From JALORV01 sp035498175 (GTDB lineage: Bacteria > Pseudomonadota > Gammaproteobacteria > Burkholderiales > Burkholderiaceae_F), in the NCBI GenBank assembly GCA_035498175.1, contig DATKAJ010000020.1, forward strand, positions 3,993 through 67,992: 64,000 nt of DNA, read 5' to 3'. The position numbers and the translations under genes are program-made. This document shows, piece after piece, positions 8,834 through 21,316 of this stretch. Below the pieces are notes generated by a model, which saw only the letters and a program-made list of their open reading frames with translations, was not told the origin of the DNA and did no database searches. The number at the start of each line of letters is the position of its first letter. The first letter of the stretch is position 1.

Positions 8834-8960
8834 CGCTTCCGATTCCTCCGGCGTATGCCGCGCGAGGTTGTCGAGGAATTCTAGTTCTCCTGACGCGGGA
8901 CTGCTGCGGCGCGCCAATCAAGGGCAGTCAACCCAAACGCGCGATGTCATCCGCGCCCGG

Positions 8961-8990
8961 TTGCATCGGGCTTTTTGCTGCTGCTAATGT
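8961..8990 (+). promoter_or_regulatory. Candidate sigma70-type promoter for coxSLM
   Basis: TTGCAT at 8961-8966 and TAATGT at 8985-8990 are separated by 18 bases, a reasonable -35/-10 pair. They lie in the 218-base divergent gap between the XdhC gene and coxS, 61 bases before the coxS start. This is visual pattern matching only. Confidence 0.3.
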
Positions 8991-9051
8991 CCAATGCTCC
9001 GCCAGCGACAGACAACGAGGCGGTGCGGCAAGAACATCTAAGGAGACCTGG

Positions 9052-9519
9052 ATGCCAGTCCCGCTTTCTCTGCGGGTCAACGGCAAGGCCGTCACGGCCG
9101 ACGTTGATCCTTCCCTTTCTCTGGTCAATCTGCTGCGCGAACAGCTCGGCCTGACCGGGACCCATGTCGGCTGCGATACCGCGCAGTGCGGCGCCTGCAC
9201 CGTGCACGTCAACGGGCGCGCGGTGAAGAGCTGCAATGTGCTCGTGGTCCAGCTCGCCGGAGCCGAGGTGACGACGATCGAGGGCATCACCCCCGCCGAA
9301 GGCATGCATCCGATGCAGGCGGCCTTCAAGGCCTGCCACGGCCTGCAGTGCGGCTTCTGCACGCCGGGCATGGTGATGAGCGCGATCGATCTCGTGCAGC
9401 ACCATCCTCACGCGACCGAGCGCGAGATCCGCGAGGGCCTCGAGGGCAACCTGTGCCGCTGCACCGGCTACCAGAACATCGTCAAGGCGGTCGCGCAGGG
9501 CGCGGCCGCCATGAAATAG
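9052..9519 (+). CDS. coxS: CO-dehydrogenase-type small subunit, 2x[2Fe-2S]
   Basis: 155 aa iron-sulfur subunit of a molybdenum hydroxylase of the CO-dehydrogenase/xanthine-oxidase family. The N-terminal plant-ferredoxin-type domain has GCDTAQCGACTVHVNG plus a further Cys, and the C-terminal helical domain has CGFCTPGMVM and NLCRCTGYQNIV. This gives the eight cysteines for two [2Fe-2S] clusters that pass electrons from the Mo centre to FAD. Start is the ATG at 9052, preceded by AGGAG. It lies nine bases before the large-subunit gene. The gene order is S-L-M rather than the M-S-L order of classical CO-dehydrogenase operons. Confidence 0.95.
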   Translation: MPVPLSLRVNGKAVTADVDPSLSLVNLLREQLGLTGTHVGCDTAQCGACTVHVNGRAVKSCNVLVVQLAGAEVTTIEGITPAEGMHPMQAAFKACHGLQCGFCTPGMVMSAIDLVQHHPHATEREIREGLEGNLCRCTGYQNIVKAVAQGAAAMK

Positions 9520-9528
9520 GAGGCGCTG

Positions 9529-11892
<2,364 letters not shown>

Positions 11893-11905
11893 ACGAGGAG
11901 TCGAC

Positions 11906-12700
11906 ATGGAAACGATGCACTATCACCGCCCCGCTTCAGTGGCCGACGCGGTCAAGCTCGCGGGCCAGCATGGCGACGACAAGATCCTCGCCGGAGGCCA
12001 GTCGATGCTGCCATCGATGCGCCTCGGACTGCTCGCGCCGACCGGCTGGATCGACCTTGCCGGAGTGGCCGAGCTACAGGGCATCACCGTGCAAGGCAAC
12101 ACGGTCACGATCGGCGCAATGACGACGCATGCGTCGGTCGCCGCGTCTAAAGACGTGCAGTCGAAGATTCCGTCGCTCGCGAAGCTCGCTGGAGGGATCG
12201 GCGACCGCCAGGTGCGCAACCGTGGCACGATCGGCGGCTCGCTCGCGAACAACGATCCCGCTGCCTGCTATCCGGCGGCCGTCCTTGGTCTGGGCGCGAC
12301 CGTTCAGACCGATCGCCGCAAGATCGCGGCCGACGATTTCTTCAAGGGTCTGTACGAAACGGCTCTGGCGACGGGCGAAATCATCACGGCGGTCCAGTTC
12401 CCGGCGCCCGAGAAGGCGGCGTACGCGAAGTTCAGGCAGCCCGCGTCGCGTTTCGCGCTTGTCGGAGTGTTCGTCGCGAAGACCGCAGGCGGCATCCGCG
12501 TAGCGGTCACCGGCGCCGGTCCGGGCGTGTTCCGCGTCAAGGCGCTGGAAGACAAGCTCGCCGTGAAGTTCGTGCCAGAATCCTGTGACGGCGTCGCGGT
12601 GCCGGCGTCCGGGCTGAACACGGACCTGCATGGTTCCGCGGAATATCGCGCGCACCTGATCACCGTGCTGGCGAAGCGGGCCGTAGCGGCAGCGGCCTGA
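11906..12700 (+). CDS. coxM: CO-dehydrogenase-type FAD-binding medium subunit
   Basis: 264 aa flavoprotein subunit of the molybdenum hydroxylase, which takes electrons from the 2Fe-2S subunit. It starts with the family pattern (YHRPASVADAVKLA) and contains the FAD pyrophosphate-binding motif AGGQSMLP, the second motif GGIGDRQVRNRGTIGGSLANNDP, and the C-terminal CO_deh_flav_C region. The length is slightly below the usual 280-290 aa. It follows coxL after 13 bases, with a GAGGAG ribosome-binding site. Confidence 0.94.
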   Translation: METMHYHRPASVADAVKLAGQHGDDKILAGGQSMLPSMRLGLLAPTGWIDLAGVAELQGITVQGNTVTIGAMTTHASVAASKDVQSKIPSLAKLAGGIGDRQVRNRGTIGGSLANNDPAACYPAAVLGLGATVQTDRRKIAADDFFKGLYETALATGEIITAVQFPAPEKAAYAKFRQPASRFALVGVFVAKTAGGIRVAVTGAGPGVFRVKALEDKLAVKFVPESCDGVAVPASGLNTDLHGSAEYRAHLITVLAKRAVAAAA

Positions 12701-12730
12701 GCCGTGCCGCCGAAGAAGTCAGGAGGAGTC

Positions 12731-13201
12731 ATGGCGAAGGTTCCGTACATTCCGGCGGGCTATCACGCAGTGACTCCGTACCTGGCGGTGCGCGATGCGG
12801 TTGCGGCGGTGGAGTTCTATCGCCGCGCGTTCGGCGCCGAGCTCGTGATGAAGTTGACGATGCCCGACGGCAAGTACGCGCATGCCGAGATAATGATCGG
12901 CGATTCGCACGTGATGATGGCCGAGGAAAACCCGCAATGGGGCAACAAGAGCCCGGCCACGCTCGGCGGATCGCCGGTGTCGTTCATGGTGTACGTGCCG
13001 GACGCCGATGCCGCGTTCGCGCGCGCTCTGGCCGCCGGATGCACGCAGGTGCGGCCGGTCGAGGACCAGTTCTATGGCGACCGCACCGGAACGCTGAAGG
13101 ACCCTTACGGCTTCCAGTGGTCGCTTGGTACGCACATCGAAGACGTCAGCGAAGCCGAGGGCCAGCGCCGCATGGAAGCGATGTTCGCCAAGTCATCGTG
13201 A
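12731..13201 (+). CDS. VOC (glyoxalase/PhnB-like) protein
   Basis: 156 aa protein of the vicinal oxygen chelate superfamily, PhnB type. It shows YHAVTPYLAVRDAVAAVEFYRRAFGAE, then GKYAHAEIMIGDSHVMMAEE and a second module ending FYGDRTGTLKDPYGFQWSLGTH. Metal ligands are partly recognisable (His and Glu in AHAEI). Start is the ATG at 12731 with AGGAGGAG just upstream. It lies 30 bases after coxM and is probably the fourth gene of that operon. Its substrate is unknown. Confidence 0.88.
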   Translation: MAKVPYIPAGYHAVTPYLAVRDAVAAVEFYRRAFGAELVMKLTMPDGKYAHAEIMIGDSHVMMAEENPQWGNKSPATLGGSPVSFMVYVPDADAAFARALAAGCTQVRPVEDQFYGDRTGTLKDPYGFQWSLGTHIEDVSEAEGQRRMEAMFAKSS

Positions 13202-13253
13202 CCGGCGGATTCTGGCGCAGCAGCGGCAGCACGGTCGCCTGATCGACCGCGGC

Positions 13254-13352
13254 GTGGCGAGGCTGCGGCCCTTCCATCCCGACTACTTCGCTGCGTTCGA
13301 CATCGATCCGGACGGCAACAATATCGAGGCCGTCTTGCACGGACGGTCGTAG
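13254..13352 (+). pseudogene. Remnant of a second VOC/glyoxalase gene (C-terminal fragment)
   Basis: The frame ending at TAG 13350-13352 encodes FHPDYFAAFDIDPDGNNIEAVLHG. This is the typical C-terminal end of glyoxalase-like VOC proteins (HPDYYAAFxxDPDGNNIEAV). No matching N-terminal part or start codon with a ribosome-binding site is present, and the intact VOC gene ends about 50 bases upstream in another frame. I read it as the tail of a deleted neighbouring paralogue. Confidence 0.7.
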
Positions 13353-13468
13353 CGTCCGGCCGACTCTGTCCGGATCCCGTTCTGAGCCGTCGGGCATGGA
13401 GCGAGGCGCGGCCTGATCTCCGCTGTGTGCAAGCGACACGTCCGCTCGATGCCGGCACAATGGCGGTC

Positions 13469-15136
13469 ATGTCCGGCACGCACGACATCACGAACCAGTC
13501 GACGCCATTTGTCGATCGCAATCTCTATGCGCTCGACACTGTTTTGCAGGAGGGCGTTGCTCGCTTCGACGCCGGCTGGGCGGGCGCCGAACTGCGCGCC
13601 CTGGGCGCACGGGTCGGCAGCGCGGAGGTGGCGGAGTGGGCGCGCCTCGCGAATGCCTGGCCGCCGCAGCTGCGCAACTTCGACCGCGGCGGGCGGCGCG
13701 TCGACGAGGTCGAGTTCCATCCGGGCTGGCACGAGTTGATGCGGCTGCTGCTCGGCGCAGGCGTTCACGCCGACCCGTGGGCTGAACCGAAGGCCGGTGC
13801 GCAGGTTGCACGGGCGGCGAAGTACCTGCTGTTTGCGCAGGTCGAAAATGGCACGCAGTGCCCGGTCACGATGACCTACGCGGTCGTGCCGGTGCTGCAG
13901 CGCCACGCCGCCACAGTCGCGGGGATAGCGCAGGACTGGCTGCCGCGCATCCTGTCGCATGACTACGATCCGGCTTCGCAGCCGGTCGGCGGCAAGCGCG
14001 GTGCCCTGATCGGCATGGGGATGACCGAAAAGCAGGGCGGTTCGGACGTGCGCAGCAACACGACGTTCGCGGAGCCCGACGGTCGCGGTGGCTGGGGTGA
14101 GCGCTACCGCATCACCGGCCACAAGTGGTTCTTCTCGGCGCCGCAGTGCGATGCGCATCTCGTGCTGGCGCAGACCGACCGCGGCTCGGCGGCAGGGCTT
14201 TCGTGTTTCCTGCTGCCGCGCTGGCGTGCTGACGGCACGCGCAACGCCATCACCGTGCAGCGGCTCAAGGACAAGGTCGGCAACCGGTCCAATGCCTCGA
14301 GCGAAGTCGAGTTCGAGGATGCCGAGGCGTATCGCGTGGGCGAGATCGGCCGGGGCGTCCCGACGATCCTCGAAATGGGGACGCACACGCGACTCGATTG
14401 CGCGATCGCATCCGCGGGAATCCTGCGTGCGGTGCTGACGCAGGCGCTGCACCACGCACGCGAGCGCGCGGCGTTCGGGCGGCAACTTGCCGAACAGCCG
14501 CTGATGCGCAACGTGCTGGCCGACCTCGCGCTTGAGTCCGAGGCGGCGACGCTCCTGGCGTTGCGGCTGGCGCACGCCTACGACGGCCGGCACGCCCACG
14601 ATGAGCACGAGGCACTGATCGCGCGCGTGCTGACGCCCGCGGCGAAGTACTGGATCTGCAAGCGCCTGCCGACGGCGACCGCCGAAGCCATGGAGGTGAT
14701 GGGCGGCAACGGCTACGTCGAGGAGGGACCGTTCGCGCGCTTCTATCGCGAGGCACCCTTGAACTCGATCTGGGAAGGTGCCGGCAACATCATGGGCCTC
14801 GACGTGCTGCGTGCGCTGGGCCGCGTGCCCGCCGTGCGCGACGCGCTGCTGGCGGAACTCGGCAGTGCGCGGGGCCATCGCGCTTACGATGCCTACGTCG
14901 AGGCATTGGCCCACGACTTGGCACGCGCCGATCTCGACGAAGCCGACGCTCGCGCGCTGACCGAGCGCATTGCGCTCGCGGTGCAGGCTGCGCTGCTGAT
15001 CCAGGGCAGCTCCGCGGCGGTCGCCGATGCCTTCTGCGCGTCGCGGCTCGCATCGGGCGGATGGGGGCGCAGCTTCGGGACGCTGCCCGCGGCCATCGAT
15101 CCCGCGCCGCTGCTCGCACGCGTGCTGCCGTTGTAG
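13469..15136 (+). CDS. AidB-like acyl-CoA dehydrogenase
   Basis: 555 aa flavin-dependent acyl-CoA dehydrogenase of the AidB subfamily. It shows the AidB-type entry (FVDRNLYALDTVL), the FAD-site motif GMGMTEKQGGSDVRSNTT, ITGHKWFFSAPQCDAHLVLAQT, RLKDKVGNRSNASSEVEFE and the C-terminal VMGGNGYVEEGPFARFYREA and NSIWEGAGNIMGLDVLRA. AidB of E. coli is an alkylation-induced DNA-binding flavoprotein with weak isovaleryl-CoA dehydrogenase activity; whether this homologue acts on DNA or on an acyl-CoA is open. An ATG three codons upstream (13460) is also possible. Confidence 0.92.
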   Translation: MSGTHDITNQSTPFVDRNLYALDTVLQEGVARFDAGWAGAELRALGARVGSAEVAEWARLANAWPPQLRNFDRGGRRVDEVEFHPGWHELMRLLLGAGVHADPWAEPKAGAQVARAAKYLLFAQVENGTQCPVTMTYAVVPVLQRHAATVAGIAQDWLPRILSHDYDPASQPVGGKRGALIGMGMTEKQGGSDVRSNTTFAEPDGRGGWGERYRITGHKWFFSAPQCDAHLVLAQTDRGSAAGLSCFLLPRWRADGTRNAITVQRLKDKVGNRSNASSEVEFEDAEAYRVGEIGRGVPTILEMGTHTRLDCAIASAGILRAVLTQALHHARERAAFGRQLAEQPLMRNVLADLALESEAATLLALRLAHAYDGRHAHDEHEALIARVLTPAAKYWICKRLPTATAEAMEVMGGNGYVEEGPFARFYREAPLNSIWEGAGNIMGLDVLRALGRVPAVRDALLAELGSARGHRAYDAYVEALAHDLARADLDEADARALTERIALAVQAALLIQGSSAAVADAFCASRLASGGWGRSFGTLPAAIDPAPLLARVLPL

Positions 15137-15150
15137 CCGGGAGCGAGGGG

Positions 15151-15519
15151 ATGCCATTCACGCTGACGATCGAGCAGAAGGACGGCTACCTGCACGCGGT
15201 CGTGACCGGCGACAACACCAAGGAAGATATCCTCGGCTACCTGCGGGAACTCATGCAGGAGTGTCGCGCGCGTGCGGCCACACGCTTGTTGATCGAGGAG
15301 CGGCTGTCCGGCCCGCGCCTCGGGCCGGTGGATGTGTTCGATATCGCCGCCCAGGGCAACGCGAAGGCTGTGGGCCCGCTGCACGCGATCGCCTACGTCG
15401 ACGTGAATGCGGTCGGCCAGACGATGAAGTTCGCCGAGAACGTTGCGGTCAACCGCGGCCTGCCGATACGCATGTTCGACACCGTGATCGACGCGGAGAA
15501 GTGGCTGCTCGGCCAGTAG
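15151..15519 (+). CDS. Small STAS/SpoIIAA-like protein of unknown function
   Basis: 122 aa soluble protein. It begins with a beta-rich ligand-like segment (LTIEQKDGYLHAVVTGDNTKED), followed by helix-strand units (LIEERLSGPRLGPVDVFDIAAQG) and a C-terminal FDTVIDAEKWLLGQ. This pattern is common in STAS/SpoIIAA-like single-domain proteins. Start is the ATG at 15151, 14 bases after the AidB-like gene, with GGAGCGAGG upstream. It is the last gene of the coxSLM transcript. Function not recognised. Confidence 0.72.
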   Translation: MPFTLTIEQKDGYLHAVVTGDNTKEDILGYLRELMQECRARAATRLLIEERLSGPRLGPVDVFDIAAQGNAKAVGPLHAIAYVDVNAVGQTMKFAENVAVNRGLPIRMFDTVIDAEKWLLGQ

Positions 15520-15550
15520 TCCTCGGCTGGGCGGGCTTGCGACCGCCGCC

Positions 15551-16525
<975 letters not shown>

Positions 16526-16583
16526 CCAGGAGCCTCAGCCCTTTGCGCTGCGGCGTTGGGCGCTTCGGAGCGGCCGAGCGCGC

Positions 16584-17587
<1,004 letters not shown>

Positions 17588-17588
<1 letters not shown>

Positions 17589-18529
17589 TACATCACCTTG
17601 CGCGGATCGAGAGCGTCGCGCAGTCCGTCGCCGACGAAGTTGATCGACAGCACGGTGAGGAAGATGGCCCCGCCCGGGAACAGCGCCCAGTGCGCAGCGA
17701 TGTCCAGATGGTCCTTGCTGTCGAACAGAATCCGGCCCCAGGTGGGGATGTCCGGCGGAAAGCCCAGTCCGAGGAACGACAGCGTCGACTCGGCGATGAT
17801 CGCTGCCGCGACGTCGATGGTGCCGGCGACGATCACCGGGCCCAGCGCGTTCGGCAGGATATGGCGCACCACGGTGCGCGTGTGCGACGCCCCGAGCGCT
17901 CGCGCCGCCTCGACGAACTCCTTTTCGCGCAGCGAAAAGAACTGCGCGCGGACCAGCCGCGCGACCGGCATCCAGCGGAAGCCGCCGATGACGACGACGA
18001 TCAGCACGAACACACCGCCTTCGGGGCCGAGCACGTTCTTCAGGCTGTCCCGAAACAGGTAGATGATCAGCAGCAGCAGCGGTAGCTGCGGCAGAGACAG
18101 GAAGAGGTCGGTCAGCCACATCAGCGCCGTGTCGATGCTGCCGCGCGCGCTGCCCGCGATCGCGCCGATCAGCACGCCGACCACGATCGCCATCGTCATC
18201 GCCGCGAGGCCGACGGCCAGGGAGATGCGGCCGCCGTAGAGCATGCGCGCCAGCAGGTCCTGGCCGAGGTCGTCGGTGCCAAATGGATGCGCGAGCGACG
18301 GGCCCTGCAACTGCGCCGAGAAGTCGATCTCGTTGATCGGCAGCCGCCACACCAGCGGGCCAAAGGCGACCGCCAGCACCAGCCCGAGCAGCACGAACAG
18401 GCTCGCATATGCCATGCGATGGCGCCGGAAACGCCGCCATGCCTCGCGCCACGGCGAGGTGCCGCGCGCTGCGGGCAGCCTAACGGTAGGTGATGCGAGG
18501 GTCGAGCCAGCCATAGAGCAGGTCGGCAA
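17588..18529 (-). CDS. Peptide-type ABC transporter permease (DppC-like)
   Basis: 313 aa inner-membrane permease. It has a cytoplasmic N-terminus, a first hydrophobic span (SLFVLLGLVLAVAFGPLVW), the periplasmic HPFGTDDLGQDLLARMLYGG motif typical of DppC, and the EAA loop (EFVEAARALGASHTRTVVRHILPNA). The remaining spans follow. The 5' end overlaps the upstream permease gene by 50 bases if the first ATG is used; an internal ATG at 18514 would reduce this to 35. Confidence 0.93.
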
Positions 18530-19439
18530 TCAGGTTGAAGATGATGACGAGGCAGGAGAACACGAAGGTCACTGCCATGATCACAGGCGTGTCGTTGCGC
18601 AGGATCGCGTCGATCAGCAGCGAGCCGATGCCCGGGATGCGGAAGATCTGCTCGGTCACGATCGCGCCGCCGAAGATTGCCGGCATCTGCAGCGCCACCA
18701 GCGTGACGACCGGGATCAGCGCATTGCGCACGACGTGCTTTAGCACGACGACGCGCTCCGCCAGGCCTTTGGCCCGCGCGGTTGTCACGTAGTCGAGGCG
18801 GATGACGTCGAGCATGGCCGAGCGCACGTAGCGCGTCCAGCTTGCGCCCTGGAACAGACCGAGCACAACGATCGGCATGATCGACTGCCTGAACATTTCG
18901 ACCCACCACGCCCAGCCGGTCGATGAGAGATCGGCCCGGAAGACGAACGGCAGCCAGCCGAGCTTGATCGAGAAGATCAGGATCAGCAGGATGCCGGTGA
19001 AGAATGTGGGCAACGAGAAGCCGACGAAGGCCAGCGCGCTCGCGATTCGGTCGAACCAGGAGTACGGCCGCATTGCCGAGAGGATGCCGACCGGCAGTGC
19101 GATGGCGAGCGCCAGCAGCTGCGAGGCGCCGATCACTGCCAGCGTCACCGGCACGCGTTGCATGATCAAAGTGTCGACGTCGACGCGGCTGATGAACGAG
19201 AAGCCCCAGTCGCCCTGCAGCATCGCGGCCAGCCAGTGGAAGTAACGCTGCCAGATTGGATCGTCGAGGCCGAACTTGGCACGCAGCGCCATGCGCACTT
19301 CGGCCGGCACGTTCGGATTCAGCGCGAGCTCGGAGAAGGGGTCGCCGGGTGCAAGCGCCAGCACCGTGAACAGAACGACGCTGATGCCCAGCAGGCTGGG
19401 GACTGCGAGCAACAGTCGGCGCAGCAGGTAGGTGCCCAT
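18480..19439 (-). CDS. Peptide-type ABC transporter permease (DppB-like)
   Basis: 319 aa inner-membrane permease with the DppB-type N-terminus (TYLLRRLLLAVPSLLGISVVLF), then LAPGDPFSELALNPN and the EAA loop (DYVTTARAKGLAERVVVLKHVVRNALIP). It pairs with the DppC-like protein to form the transmembrane pore. It lies 58 bases downstream of the first binding-protein gene. Confidence 0.94.
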   Translation of the reverse strand: MGTYLLRRLLLAVPSLLGISVVLFTVLALAPGDPFSELALNPNVPAEVRMALRAKFGLDDPIWQRYFHWLAAMLQGDWGFSFISRVDVDTLIMQRVPVTLAVIGASQLLALAIALPVGILSAMRPYSWFDRIASALAFVGFSLPTFFTGILLILIFSIKLGWLPFVFRADLSSTGWAWWVEMFRQSIMPIVVLGLFQGASWTRYVRSAMLDVIRLDYVTTARAKGLAERVVVLKHVVRNALIPVVTLVALQMPAIFGGAIVTEQIFRIPGIGSLLIDAILRNDTPVIMAVTFVFSCLVIIFNLIADLLYGWLDPRITYR

Positions 19440-19497
19440 CAGACCTGCGTCCCTTCGGACTGCAGCGAACGCAGTGAGCCAAGCGACATCGGGAAGA

Positions 19498-21276
19498 TCA
19501 GCTCTCGCGATACCAATCGCGCAGGCCGGCGAGCGGGTTGTCCCAGGCCGACAGCGGTGCCGCCAGGTTACGGGCGAGGCCGTCGACCTGCGGGCGGTAG
19601 ACGACCGGAATCATCGCGCGGTCATTGCAGACGAGGTCGTTCATGCGAATCAGCAGCGCCGCGCGCTTCACCGGAATGAGCTCGGTCTGTTGCGCCTTGA
19701 ACAAGGCATCGTATTCGGCGTTGACCCAGCGGCCCGTGTTGAGCCCGAGCCACTTGTGGGCCTTCGTCGACGCTTCCCATGACACCCACAACTGCATGAA
19801 GCGATCCGGATCCGGCGTCCGCGTGAATGCATGCATCTGCAGGTCCGCCCAGAACTTGCCTGCCGTGTCGGGGTTGCCGATGTCGGAGGAGAAGTAAACA
19901 GCGGCCACGACGGATTTCAGCTCGACCTCGACGCCGGCCTTGCCACACGCCTGCTTGAAGATGGTCTGCACCTTCTGGCGAACCGAGTTGGTCGAGCTCT
20001 GGAACACCAGACTGAGCTTGCGCCCGCCCTTTTCGCGAATGCCACTGGCGCCGCGTTTCCAGCCGGCGCCGTCGAGCAGCGCATTGGCCTTGTCCAGGCT
20101 GGATTCGATCTTCGTATTCGGACTGTTGAACTGTTTCGGGTTGTTGAGCACGTTCGCCGTCGCGACGCCGGTGCGCCCATAGACGAATTCCTGCACCGAC
20201 TTGCGGTCCATCAGCAGCGCGAGCGCCTCGCGAACCGCGGGATCCGACAGGATCGGATGGCGTGATTTCAGACTGGCGCGTTCGCCGTCGACCTCGGTCC
20301 ATGGATCGGTCATGTTGACCCAGATCATCTCGGTATCGCCGCCTGGGCTGATGCCAACGCGGCCCTTGCCGCCGCTTTCCATCCGCTTCAGCACCTCGTC
20401 CTCGACCTGCAGGTTCCAGGCGTAGTCGAATTCGCCGGTCTGCAGGACTGCCCGTGCCGCGGATGCCGCATCGCCGCCGCCCTTGATCTCGATCACGTCG
20501 AAGTGCGGTCGCGCGGGATCGTGGTACGTTGGGTTCAGCTCGCCCTTGACGATGTCGCCCGGTTTGAAGTCGACGAATCGATACGGCCCGGTGCCGATCG
20601 GTTTCAGGTTCTGCGGCGCCTCGCGCGATTTCGCCCCGAGGTAAGGCGCGAACAGGTGCTGGGGGATCAACTGCTGGTTCGCGCTGCGCGTCCAGACCGG
20701 CGATGGCTTGTCGAAGACGAAGCGCACCGAGTGCGAGTCGATCTTCTCGATCGCCTTGACGTTTTCGTACACGCCACCGGTGAATGCCGCAGTAGCCGTG
20801 TCAGTCGCAAAGCGCCAGTTGAATATGACGTCGTCGGCGGTGAACGGCCTGCCATCGTGCCAGGTCACGCCGCGCTTCAGTTTCCACGTGGTCGAGCGAC
20901 CATCCGCAGCGATGGTGCCGTTGTCGCTGCTCGGGATCTCGGCGGCGAGGATCGGAACGAGTTGACCATCGGCATCGAACCGAGCCAGCGACTCATAAAA
21001 CGGCCACGATCCAGCCGCGTCCTTGATGCTGTTCGCGAAATGCGGATTCAGCAGCGTCGGACCCTGCCAGAACAGCAGCCTCAGGGTCCCACCCCCGCCG
21101 CGACGCGTCGGCTTGTACGCGACCGCGGTCTGCGCGATTCCGGCGTCGGCCAGCATCAGGCTGGCAAAGGGCGCGGCGACGCCGAGCGCCGCCAGTCGTG
21201 CGATGAAGTCGCGACGCCCAAGCGCGCCGCTCCGCACGCTGTCTATCCAGCGCCGCAGTTCGCGCTCGTCGGTCAT
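19498..21276 (-). CDS. ABC transporter solute-binding protein, SBP_bac_5 family, Tat-type signal (copy 1)
   Basis: 592 aa periplasmic binding protein of the peptide/opine/nickel family. About 22 charged residues precede a twin-arginine motif (GRRDFIARLAALG) and a hydrophobic stretch ending ADAGIAQ, suggesting Tat export of a folded protein. The mature part has RGGGGTLRLLFWQGPTLLNPHF and KRGVTWHDGRPFTADDVIFNW, typical of the family. It closely resembles the next upstream gene along its whole length, so the two are tandem paralogues feeding one permease. Confidence 0.93.
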   Translation of the reverse strand: MTDERELRRWIDSVRSGALGRRDFIARLAALGVAAPFASLMLADAGIAQTAVAYKPTRRGGGGTLRLLFWQGPTLLNPHFANSIKDAAGSWPFYESLARFDADGQLVPILAAEIPSSDNGTIAADGRSTTWKLKRGVTWHDGRPFTADDVIFNWRFATDTATAAFTGGVYENVKAIEKIDSHSVRFVFDKPSPVWTRSANQQLIPQHLFAPYLGAKSREAPQNLKPIGTGPYRFVDFKPGDIVKGELNPTYHDPARPHFDVIEIKGGGDAASAARAVLQTGEFDYAWNLQVEDEVLKRMESGGKGRVGISPGGDTEMIWVNMTDPWTEVDGERASLKSRHPILSDPAVREALALLMDRKSVQEFVYGRTGVATANVLNNPKQFNSPNTKIESSLDKANALLDGAGWKRGASGIREKGGRKLSLVFQSSTNSVRQKVQTIFKQACGKAGVEVELKSVVAAVYFSSDIGNPDTAGKFWADLQMHAFTRTPDPDRFMQLWVSWEASTKAHKWLGLNTGRWVNAEYDALFKAQQTELIPVKRAALLIRMNDLVCNDRAMIPVVYRPQVDGLARNLAAPLSAWDNPLAGLRDWYRES

Positions 21277-21316
21277 GTTTGCGTACCCGTCGCTCCCCTC
21301 CGTTGCGGTGTGGCGA

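Noticed and set aside
13283..15157. 624-codon minus-strand frame opposite the AidB-like gene
   Set aside because: Arg/His/Ala-rich with no domain; the plus-strand dehydrogenase motifs are unambiguous.
17589..18452. N-terminal extension of the DppD-like frame
   Set aside because: It lies wholly within the permease gene; the GTG at 17588 gives the normal length and start overlap.
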